The position numbers and the translations under genes are program-made. A stretch of DNA of 10,236 nt from Dehalococcoidales bacterium (GTDB lineage Bacteria > Chloroflexota > Dehalococcoidia > Dehalococcoidales > Fen-1064): the NCBI GenBank assembly GCA_028713395.1, contig JAQTOJ010000052.1, forward strand, positions 1 through 10,236, in the 5' to 3' direction. Of the stretch, positions 1-8,461 are shown piece after piece. Position 1 is the stretch's first letter. Every line of letters begins with the position of its first letter. The notes under the pieces were generated by a model, which was not told where the DNA came from, searched no databases, and saw only the letters and a program-made list of their open reading frames with translations.

Positions 1-29
1 GGGTCAGTAAATAGTGTACGATTTTCTTG

Positions 30-629
30 ATGACCGGTTCTGAACAAATTATCGATAAACTGTTCCACGAATGGACGGCCGGATTGTCCCCGCTGGCCGC
101 CAGAATTCATGTTTATGAAAAAGTGCGGGACATTCCTTACGCGGTCATGCCGGAACTGATCGATGAGAAGCGGTATATCAAAATTTTACAGACCGGACGC
201 GGTTCCTGCACTCCCAAGCACTTCTTATTGGCGGAAATGTACCGGCGGCTGGGCTTGCTCACGCTCTTCGTGGTTTACCCTTTCCGCTGGGGAGAACGCG
301 CTGAGGTGTTTGTAGATTATCCGGTGAAACTGCGGGAACTGGCGCAGCGGCAGGCGGTGGGTTATCATCTGGCGTGTAAAGTGGAAATCAACGGCCGGCT
401 GGTAACGGTAGATGCAACGCTGGATTTACCTCTGGCCAAGCTGGAAATGATGCCCGTAAATAAAACCTGGGACGGCTACAGCGAGACGCTATTACCGATG
501 ACGCCGGTGGGCGAAGAGATGGTTTTTCATCCGATCGAGGCTTTCCGCATGCAGGCGCGTGCCGACGCTATCTCTCTGGCTTTTTACGAGGAATTGAACA
601 AGACGCTGGAGAGTATACGGAAGGGCTAA
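30..629 (+). CDS. Transglutaminase-like (papain-fold) domain protein, small stand-alone
   Basis: The 199-residue product has a transglutaminase-like triad arrangement. A Cys (about residue 60, in GRGSCTPKHFLLAEMYRRLG) begins a helix, a His follows in GYHLACKVEING (about residue 112), and an Asp in TVDATLD (about residue 127) lies 15 residues later. The Cys-helix, His-strand and Asp-strand order is typical of the superfamily. No signal peptide or membrane segment is visible, so it is probably cytoplasmic. Family members act as proteases, crosslinkers or amidases, and the substrate cannot be told here. An in-frame stop at 12-14 limits the start to TTG 27 or ATG 30; ATG is preferred, although no clear Shine-Dalgarno sequence is present. 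The gene converges on mfd across a repeat-rich gap. The domain call is fairly secure; the role is unknown. Confidence 0.72.
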   Translation: MTGSEQIIDKLFHEWTAGLSPLAARIHVYEKVRDIPYAVMPELIDEKRYIKILQTGRGSCTPKHFLLAEMYRRLGLLTLFVVYPFRWGERAEVFVDYPVKLRELAQRQAVGYHLACKVEINGRLVTVDATLDLPLAKLEMMPVNKTWDGYSETLLPMTPVGEEMVFHPIEAFRMQARADAISLAFYEELNKTLESIRKG

Positions 630-711
630 AAGCGAAAGGAAGAAGCAGTCAAATCCCTCTGTATCTCCTTCAATCTGGAAGGGAGTAGAAGCCCGCCAGG
701 AGGACTACAAT

Positions 712-730
712 CACAGGCGAGACGCCTGTG
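712..730. repeat. Perfect 8-bp inverted repeat (hairpin)
   Basis: CACAGGCG and CGCCTGTG are exact reverse complements separated by AGA. The stem is GC-rich but no T-tract follows on either strand, so it is not a standard intrinsic terminator. It starts 82 bases after the stop of the transglutaminase-like gene and may act in transcript processing, or may simply be a dispersed REP-like unit. Confidence 0.6.
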
Positions 731-748
731 CCACCAGCGAACAATACC

Positions 749-873
749 GGATCCCGTGTCTCGGCCCGGGATGACAATAAAAAAGAAAAGATAACCAAAA
801 TCGGTTTTCTTTTTTCTACTTTCCCATTCCCGTGAAAGCTTGCCCCGTACTTCGATACGAGGGCGGGAATCTA
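749..873. repeat. Composite palindromic repeat, copy A (two opposed modules)
   Basis: The left module starts GGATCCCG and ends CGGGATGACA (749-776; stem ATCCCG at 751-756 with CGGGAT at 767-772). The right module is in the opposite orientation, with ATTCCCG at 826-832 pairing with CGGGAAT at 864-870 and ending ATCTAG. Between them is an AT-rich inverted repeat (779-815). The layout and overall length (about 125 bases) match copy B at 4665-4786. No coding capacity is visible, so it is REP- or MITE-like. The right module carries extra sequence in its loop compared with copy B. Confidence 0.55.
779..815. terminator. AT-rich 11-bp inverted repeat, possible bidirectional terminator
   Basis: AAAAAAGAAAA (779-789) is the exact reverse complement of TTTTCTTTTTT (805-815), and an inner AACC/GGTT pair (793-796 with 803-806) can extend the fold. 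The T-rich 3' side on both strands and the position between two convergent genes suggest transcription ending in both directions. The stem is GC-poor, unlike a classic intrinsic terminator, and it is embedded in repeat copy A, so the call is tentative. Confidence 0.3.
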
Positions 874-908
874 GGCACGTATTCAATAGGCTAAGAGATT
901 CTTCGGTA

Positions 909-930
909 ATTCGTATCTCAGATAACGAAT
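909..930. repeat. Bulged palindrome near the mfd 3' end
   Basis: ATTCG and TATCT on the left pair with AGATA and CGAAT on the right around a single C, with one bulged A at 925. The 12-mer just upstream, AGAGATTCTTCG (894-905), recurs exactly at 4580-4591 in the mfd-proB gap. Together these suggest another decayed intergenic repeat. No function can be assigned. Confidence 0.4.
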
Positions 931-940
931 GGATATTGTC

Positions 941-970
941 TGGATTATCGGGCTAAACCCGATAATGACA
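941..970. repeat. Single palindromic module downstream of mfd
   Basis: The unit begins TGGATTATCGGG and ends CCCGATAATGACA. Its stem is a perfect 9-bp inverted repeat (944-952 with 958-966) with a CTAAA loop. The ends TGGAT and ATGACA match the modules in the three composite copies, although the stem sequence differs, which points to selection on structure or ends. It lies 12 bases beyond the mfd stop codon. On the mfd strand no T-tract follows, so it may stabilise the mRNA end rather than terminate. Confidence 0.6.
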
Positions 971-981
971 AGGGAAGGGTT

Positions 982-4440
<3,459 letters not shown>

Positions 4441-4457
4441 AAACACCAAACACTAAA

Positions 4458-4483
4458 GGGACTAGCCGTAAACGACTAGCCCT
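4458..4483. repeat. Inverted repeat with internal GACTAGCC direct repeat, upstream of mfd
   Basis: GACTAGCC occurs at 4460-4467 and again at 4474-4481, a 14-base period. The whole stretch can also fold as an imperfect hairpin: GGG with CCC, CTAG with CTAG, CGT with ACG around AA. It lies about 20-40 bases upstream of the preferred mfd start, in the expected 5' untranslated region. It could be an operator, an mRNA hairpin or just another dispersed repeat. Confidence 0.4.
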
Positions 4484-4485
4484 AC

Positions 4486-4502
4486 AGAATGCTATTCTAA
4501 CA
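4486..4502 (-). promoter_or_regulatory. Candidate extended -10 mfd promoter with overlapping palindrome
   Basis: Read on the minus strand, TGTTAGAAT (4502-4494) is an extended -10 element (TGn followed by a near-consensus hexamer). No good -35 is found at the usual distance. Transcription would start near 4487, giving a leader of about 47 bases before ATG 4440. The -10 overlaps a perfect short palindrome, AGAATGCTATTCT on the plus strand (4486-4498), which could bind a regulator. Evidence is sequence pattern only. Confidence 0.35.
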
Positions 4503-4664
4503 CAGCGCGGGGTGACAGGTGTAATCATCAAGAAACAATAATCAATTAGTTTACGGCATATTGTGTCAATTACTGGCAGAGAGATTCTTCGCCCGCCACA
4601 GGCGGATTCAGAAAGTGGGTTGGCGAGTGCGGAAATCTGACGACGAACTGAATATCGAACACCG

Positions 4665-4786
4665 CTGGATCCCGTACCAATTCCCGATTCATTGAGATTC
4701 ATACGGGATGACAACGAGAGAGTGAAGGCACGCTTCGTCGTGCCTTCACTCATTTTTTCCCCATCCCAGCGAAAGCTGGGATCCAG
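4665..4786. repeat. Composite palindromic repeat, copy B (two opposed modules)
   Basis: A 122-base unit whose ends CTGGATCCC (4665-4673) and GGGATCCAG (4778-4786) are exact 9-bp inverted repeats. The left module (4665-4713) has an 8-bp stem, ATCCCGTA (4669-4676) with TACGGGAT (4702-4709), and ends ATGACA. The right module has ATCCCAGC (4763-4770) paired with GCTGGGAT (4775-4782) around a GAAA tetraloop. A 13-bp hairpin sits between them. No open frame or clear target-site duplication is visible. It looks like a REP/MITE-type element related to copies A and C. Confidence 0.6.
4720..4758 (+). terminator. Strong intrinsic-terminator-like hairpin
   Basis: GAGTGAAGGCACG (4720-4732) is the exact reverse complement of CGTGCCTTCACTC (4739-4751), with a six-base loop. 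One A and then TTTTTT follow on the plus strand. This is the canonical shape of a Rho-independent terminator reading rightward. No plus-strand gene lies upstream, since mfd is on the other strand. It may belong to the repeat, block antisense transcription, or end an unseen short transcript. Confidence 0.55.
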
Positions 4787-4841
4787 ACGTTATCGTTAGC
4801 CCCAGAAACTCGCATTAACAATATAGGGACTGCAAGCCGTT

Positions 4842-4880
4842 TGAGATTGTTTCGTCGCTGCGCACTTCGCAAAGACGGAC
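4842..4880. repeat. Short hairpin-forming intergenic unit upstream of proB
   Basis: TGCG (4859-4862) pairs with CGCA (4868-4871), and CGTC (4853-4856) with GACG (4874-4877), giving one interrupted stem. The wording, GAGATTG followed by TTCGTCGCTGCGC and GACGG, resembles short dispersed repeats common in environmental bacterial genomes. That resemblance is from memory only. No function is assigned. Confidence 0.3.
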
Positions 4881-4904
4881 TGCGCGGTAAGTTATGTCTC
4901 AATT

Positions 4905-4924
4905 TCACAATCCTGTGATATAAT
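4905..4924 (+). promoter_or_regulatory. proB promoter: extended -10 with adjoining palindrome
   Basis: TGATATAAT (4916-4924) combines a TGn extension with a perfect TATAAT (4919-4924). A start near 4931 would give a leader of about 20 bases before ATG 4951. The -35 region is poor (TGTCTC around 4895), as is usual for extended -10 promoters. TCACA (4905-4909) and TGTGA (4914-4918) form a palindrome with a 4-base centre, touching the -10 and overlapping its TG. A protein bound there should block polymerase, so an operator is possible. Confidence 0.6.
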
Positions 4925-4950
4925 GACATAAAAATAAACAGGGCATTAAG

Positions 4951-6093
4951 ATGAGCAAATCAAAAGTCGCATGTAAATACCAGTACAAGCGCATCGTGGT
5001 GAAATTCGGCACGAGCCAGTTGACCGGCGGCAGCAAGCAACTGAGTCCCGCACGCATGACCGACCTGGTCGAGCAACTGTCCACCGTGTGCAAAAACGGC
5101 GCCGAGGTGGTAGTCGTCAGTTCCGGGGCAGTGGCGGCCGGACGCGAAAAACTGGGCTTGACCAACAAGGTGAAGGGCATCCCTTACAAACAGGTGCTGG
5201 CATCGATCGGGCAAGGGCGTCTGATGTACAGTTACGAACGGCTTTTCGATGTGCACGGTGTGACGATCGCGCAGGCGCTGCTCACCAAGGCGGATCTGCT
5301 GGACCGCGCCGGTTATCTGAACACGCGCAATACCCTGCTGGCGCTGATGGAACTAGGCGTGATCTGCATCGTCAACGAAAACGACGTGGTAGCCGTGGAT
5401 GAGATCAAAAACCTGGCCAAGTTCGGGGACAACGATAATCTATCTGCGATGGTAGCGAATCTGGTGGATGCTGACTTGCTGCTAAATATGACCGATTCCG
5501 ACGGGCTTTTTACCGCCGACCCCAAGCTGGACCCGAAAGCGAAACTGATACCGGTGATCGAGAGAATCGATGCCAAAATAGAAAAAATGGCTTCCGGCTC
5601 CACCAGCGGCCTGGGCACCGGGGGCACGGTGACGAAACTGGAAGCGGCGAAGCTGGCCATGGCTTCCGGGATCACCATGATCATTGCCAACGGGCAGACG
5701 CCGGGCATTATCGAAAGGGTAGCCGGCGGTGAGCCGATCGGCACGCGGTTCGTGCCGGTGAAATCGAAACGCGACAGCCGGGAACGCTGGATGTTGAGCG
5801 GTTTGAGCACGCGGGGGAAACTGGTGGTAGATAGCGGCGCGGCGACGGCATTGAAAAAATACCCTCGCAGCTTGCTGGCGGCCGGGATAAGGGAAGTAGA
5901 GGGCAATTTCCAGCGGGGCGATATCGTGGACATTTTTGACATGGCAGGGGTGAAAATAGGCTGCGGTATCTGCAATTACGCCGCTGAGGAAGTCAAGGCC
6001 ATCAAAGGCGTTCACTCCGTGGAAATCGCCAAAAAGCTGGGGCAGGATTCGGCGCCGGAAGTGGTGCACCGGAACAATTTAGTGATGGTTTAG
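4951..6093 (+). CDS. proB: Glutamate 5-kinase (ProB) with C-terminal PUA domain
   Basis: ProB phosphorylates L-glutamate with ATP to gamma-glutamyl phosphate, the first and usually feedback-controlled step of proline synthesis, in the cytoplasm. The 380-residue length is that of the two-domain form. The amino-acid kinase domain (about 12-265) shows VVKFGTSQLT (Lys18), VVSSGAVAAGR (57-65), NEND (142-145), FGDNDN (158-163) and the TSGLGTGGTVTK loop (218-229). The PUA domain (about 286-367) starts GLSTRGKLVVDSGAA and contains GNFQRGD. Within it, GCGICNYAAEE stands where other ProB proteins commonly read ARGLVNYSS. ATG 4951 has a weak GGG ribosome-binding match 7 bases upstream and a strong promoter just before it. 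proA is not next to it but lies about 2.4 kb downstream on the same strand. Confidence 0.96.
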   Translation: MSKSKVACKYQYKRIVVKFGTSQLTGGSKQLSPARMTDLVEQLSTVCKNGAEVVVVSSGAVAAGREKLGLTNKVKGIPYKQVLASIGQGRLMYSYERLFDVHGVTIAQALLTKADLLDRAGYLNTRNTLLALMELGVICIVNENDVVAVDEIKNLAKFGDNDNLSAMVANLVDADLLLNMTDSDGLFTADPKLDPKAKLIPVIERIDAKIEKMASGSTSGLGTGGTVTKLEAAKLAMASGITMIIANGQTPGIIERVAGGEPIGTRFVPVKSKRDSRERWMLSGLSTRGKLVVDSGAATALKKYPRSLLAAGIREVEGNFQRGDIVDIFDMAGVKIGCGICNYAAEEVKAIKGVHSVEIAKKLGQDSAPEVVHRNNLVMV

Positions 6094-6097
6094 ATTT

Positions 6098-6209
6098 GTG
6101 TCATTACCGGACATGTTCCGATAACCCAGACAAGCAATTCAGTTGAATAAAGCACGGTGGATTCCCGTCCCGATTACATGGGGGTGTTCCACTTGCGAGG
6201 AAATGACAC
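6098..6209. repeat. Composite palindromic repeat, copy C (modules reversed)
   Basis: A 112-base unit bounded by exact inverted ends GTGTCATT (6098-6105) and AATGACAC (6202-6209). The left half reads TGTCATTACCGG to CCCAG (6099-6129). The right half reads TGGATTCCCG to AAATGACA (6158-6208). These are the ends of the modules in copies A and B, but with order reversed, so ATGACA ends face outward. Inner stems are more degraded. It lies 5 bases after the proB stop and could influence proB mRNA ending or decay. Confidence 0.5.
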
Positions 6210-6220
6210 CGGCAGGGTAA

Positions 6221-6244
6221 AATGTAGTAATATATTGCTACATT
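6221..6244 (+). promoter_or_regulatory. Near-perfect 24-bp palindrome, putative operator
   Basis: The core TGTAGTAATATATTGCTACA (6223-6242) is symmetric except for one pair (T6228 with G6237), and two further A/T pairs on each side extend it to 24 bases. It ends 22 bases before the chosen start at 6267. A possible -10 (TAATAT, 6228-6233, or TAAAAT, 6218-6223) lies within or beside it, with weak -35 matches 19 bases upstream (ATGACA 6203-6208; TTGCGA 6193-6198). The symmetry suits binding by a dimeric repressor. The regulator is unknown. Confidence 0.45.
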
Positions 6245-6266
6245 CATGATTGAGGAGAATGTCAAG

Positions 6267-6692
6267 ATGGAAATCGAATGGTTGATACTGGCAGATTCGG
6301 CGCAGGTCGTCGGGAACAAGCTGTACCTTTTAGGCGGCGGCTGGGATGCCCTGGTAGTGCAAAAAGCCTTTCCCGTGAACCAGGGACTCTCCATTGCCGT
6401 CTCCATCAAAGTCCCCTGGAACCATACCAACCAGAAACACAACTTTGAAATAGAAATCGTGGCGGAAGATTTGAAAACCGAAGAGCAACGCAGCCTGGCG
6501 AAAATGGGCGGGCAGTTCGAGGTGGGACGGCCGCCCGGGATCCCGCAGGGACAGGACCAGCGCATACAACTGGCCATGGGGGTGGTCATTGCCATCGATT
6601 CCCCCGGCATCAAAACCGTCATTGCGCGCATTGACGGTGAGGAAGCCAGAAGAACCCAGTTCAATGTGGTGCAGCACGCAGCGAGAGGATGA
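6267..6692 (+). CDS. Small conserved protein of unknown function (DUF6941-like)
   Basis: The 141-residue product begins MEIEWLILADSAQVVGNKLY and continues LLGGGWDAL. I associate this opening with the DUF6941 family of bacterial hypothetical proteins, from memory. The chain alternates hydrophobic beta-like stretches, has no signal peptide or membrane helix, and has a mid-protein GRPPGIPQGQDQR segment. No catalytic motif is recognised. ATG 6267 is chosen over the in-frame ATG at 6246 because GAGGAG (6252-6257) sits 9 bases upstream of 6267, while 6246 abuts the upstream palindrome and lacks a ribosome site. Sampled GC is about 60%, like the neighbouring proline genes, so it looks resident rather than part of the methyltransferase import. 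Function unknown. Confidence 0.78.
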   Translation: MEIEWLILADSAQVVGNKLYLLGGGWDALVVQKAFPVNQGLSIAVSIKVPWNHTNQKHNFEIEIVAEDLKTEEQRSLAKMGGQFEVGRPPGIPQGQDQRIQLAMGVVIAIDSPGIKTVIARIDGEEARRTQFNVVQHAARG

Positions 6693-6735
6693 TTGAGCGT
6701 TTTCCAAATTGTATTGTTGAAGGGGGGTGAATTGG

Positions 6736-8442
6736 TTGACACATGATTTGAAAACTAACGTGCTATATTATGGCGATAACCTAGACATTTTACAAAAATA
6801 TATTCCCGATAATTGTGTGGACTTAATTTACCTCGACCCTCCTTTTAACAGTCGAAGAGATTACAATATTTTGTTCAAGGAAAACGGTGGAATCGAATCA
6901 GAAGCCCAAATTAAAGCTTTTGGGGATAGTTGGCACTGGACACAATCCGCCCAGGATACCTACCAAAAGATCGTGACTACTTCTCCTATAAAAACGAGTA
7001 AGTTAATATCGGCATTACACGATTCTATCGGGCAAAATGACGTAATGGCTTACCTTGTAATGATGACGATTCGTCTTTCTGAGTTACGCCGAGTCTTGAA
7101 ACCAACCGGAAGTTTATATCTACATTGTGATCCAACGGCCAGTCATTATTTGAAAATAATACTTGACCAAATCTTTGGACCGACAAATTTTAAAAATGAA
7201 ATTGTTTGGAAGCGTTCACATCCAAAAGGGCTTGCATATACGAGGTTTGCAAGCACCCATGACATTATTTTCGCCTATAGCAAGGATAATAGTAAAGCAA
7301 AATGGAATATGCTTTATACGCCTCACACAGAGGAAAGTATAAAAAATCAATATACTCTGAGAGATGGCGATGGGCGATTGTATCAATTGACCAGTTTACT
7401 AAATCCAAACCCTGACAGACCAAATCTTACCTATGAATTTAAGGGCATCGTGCGGGTATGGCGTTGGACGAAATCAAGAATGCTCTCAGAGGATGCAAAA
7501 GGCAAAATTGTTGTGCCCAAAGGTGGAAACGGTATCCCAAGATATAAACGTTTCTTGGACGAACAAGAAGGAATTCCCATCGGTGATTTTTGGGCAGATA
7601 TTGAAATGGCATCTGGAAGTGAGCGGTTAGGATATGATACACAAAAACCAATTGCTTTATTAGAACGAATAATTTCGTCAAGTTCTGAGAAAGGCGACAT
7701 AGTTTTAGATCCATTTTGTGGTTGCGGAACTGCGATAATCGCTTCTCAAAAACTGGGACGCAAATGGATAGGGATTGATCTAACCCACCTCGCTATCAAC
7801 CTAATGCGTAACCGTTTACGCGACAGCTTTCCTAAATTAAAGTTTGAAGTTATTGGTGAGCCTCAAGATTTGGCTGGGGCAAGAGAATTGGCACATAATC
7901 CGGACCGTTATCAATTTCAGTGGTGGGCTTTAGGTAAAATTGGGGCTAGACCGATGGGAGAAAAAAAGAAAGGCGCTGACCAAGGTATTGATGGGATTAT
8001 TTCATTTATAGATAATACAGAAAATAAAGCCAAGAGAGTTGTGGTACAGGTAAAAAGCGGACATGTGGGTGTCAGCGTGATTAGAGAATTACAGACAGTG
8101 GCTTATAAAGAGGCAATCGGCGTTTTAATTACCCTAGAATCACCAACAACACAAATGATCAAAGAGGCAGTTAGTGCAGGTTATTACCATTCTCCAATTT
8201 ATGACAAAAATTACCCAAAAATTCAAATCATAACAGTTGAAGAGTTATTTCAAGGACAAACAGTAGAGATGCCACCACAAACTCAAACCAGCATTACATT
8301 TACTAAGGCTCCGAAAATTAATAATGATGAAGCCGAACAAGGAAATATGATATATCAACATAAACCTACCAAAAATGATAAACTGCATATCAAAGATGCA
8401 AGTTCACAACTACCACTTTATAAGGTGGAAGGAATTTCTTAA
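6736..8442 (+). CDS. DNA methyltransferase fused to C-terminal Mrr-like nuclease domain
   Basis: The N-terminal part is a beta-class adenine-N6 or cytosine-N4 DNA methyltransferase: catalytic motif IV LIYLDPPFNSRRDYN (DPPF at about 34-37) comes before the SAM-binding motif I VLDPFCGCGTA (about 325-332). A conserved YLHCDPTASHYLK and FGPTNFKNEIVWKR segment precedes the likely target-recognition region (about 165-300). After about residue 385 a second domain shows GADQGIDG (Asp415/Asp419) and VVVQVKSG (Gln438, Lys440), the D...QxK pattern of Mrr-type PD-(D/E)XK nucleases. The last 65 residues are polar and probably flexible. The protein may methylate and cleave DNA as one chain; cleavage is inferred. 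TTG 6736 is preferred (568 residues) because GGGGGGTGA lies just upstream; GTG 6727 overlaps that site. The gene is AT-rich (35-42% GC in two hand-counted lines) unlike its neighbours, indicating transfer. Confidence 0.88.
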   Translation: MTHDLKTNVLYYGDNLDILQKYIPDNCVDLIYLDPPFNSRRDYNILFKENGGIESEAQIKAFGDSWHWTQSAQDTYQKIVTTSPIKTSKLISALHDSIGQNDVMAYLVMMTIRLSELRRVLKPTGSLYLHCDPTASHYLKIILDQIFGPTNFKNEIVWKRSHPKGLAYTRFASTHDIIFAYSKDNSKAKWNMLYTPHTEESIKNQYTLRDGDGRLYQLTSLLNPNPDRPNLTYEFKGIVRVWRWTKSRMLSEDAKGKIVVPKGGNGIPRYKRFLDEQEGIPIGDFWADIEMASGSERLGYDTQKPIALLERIISSSSEKGDIVLDPFCGCGTAIIASQKLGRKWIGIDLTHLAINLMRNRLRDSFPKLKFEVIGEPQDLAGARELAHNPDRYQFQWWALGKIGARPMGEKKKGADQGIDGIISFIDNTENKAKRVVVQVKSGHVGVSVIRELQTVAYKEAIGVLITLESPTTQMIKEAVSAGYYHSPIYDKNYPKIQIITVEELFQGQTVEMPPQTQTSITFTKAPKINNDEAEQGNMIYQHKPTKNDKLHIKDASSQLPLYKVEGIS

Positions 8443-8461
8443 TTATCTTTCATGAGGTTCA

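Larger units (their letters stand above)
630..981. other. Repeat-rich convergent intergenic region without a credible gene
   Basis: This gap lies between the transglutaminase-like gene and the 3' end of mfd. It holds at least four hairpin-forming palindromes: 712-730, 779-815, 909-930 and 944-966, plus the repeat modules at 749-776 and 826-870. A minus-strand open frame crosses it (886-626), but it runs through these palindromes, is rich in Arg and Gly, and resembles no known family, so I treat it as noncoding. Confidence 0.7.
4441..4950. other. Divergent mfd-proB intergenic region, repeat-rich
   Basis: About 510 bases without a credible gene. From left to right it holds an inverted or direct repeat (4458-4483), a candidate mfd promoter (4494-4502), the repeated 12-mer AGAGATTCTTCG (4580-4591) followed by a small CCGCC/GGCGG hairpin (4593-4605), composite repeat copy B (4665-4786) with a strong terminator-like hairpin, another hairpin unit (4842-4880), and the proB promoter (4916-4924). 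A short minus-strand open frame (4753-4418) crosses several of these palindromes and overlaps the mfd start, so I do not accept it as a gene. Confidence 0.65.

Noticed and set aside
626..886. Minus-strand open frame of 86 codons in the gap after the transglutaminase-like gene
   Set aside because: It runs across several palindromes and repeat modules, has biased Arg/Gly/Lys-rich content, no family resemblance and overlaps the upstream stop.
712..970. CRISPR array in the mfd downstream gap
   Set aside because: Several palindromes occur, but they are not regularly spaced direct repeats with unique spacers.
4905..4918. CRP-like binding site at the proB promoter
   Set aside because: Half-sites are TCACA then TGTGA with 4 bases between, the reverse of the CRP arrangement, so only an unspecified palindrome is claimed.
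5313..6069. Minus-strand open frames of about 200 codons opposite proB
   Set aside because: The plus strand carries an unmistakable ProB with all kinase motifs; these are shadows.
6693..6735. Dedicated promoter for the methyltransferase gene
   Set aside because: TTGAGC (6693-6698) and TATTGT (6712-6717) are only 13 bases apart, too close for a normal sigma-70 promoter.
6104..6742. Minus-strand open frame of 212 codons over the DUF6941-like gene
   Set aside because: The plus-strand gene has a good ribosome site and a recognised opening; the antisense frame also spans repeat copy C and the palindrome.
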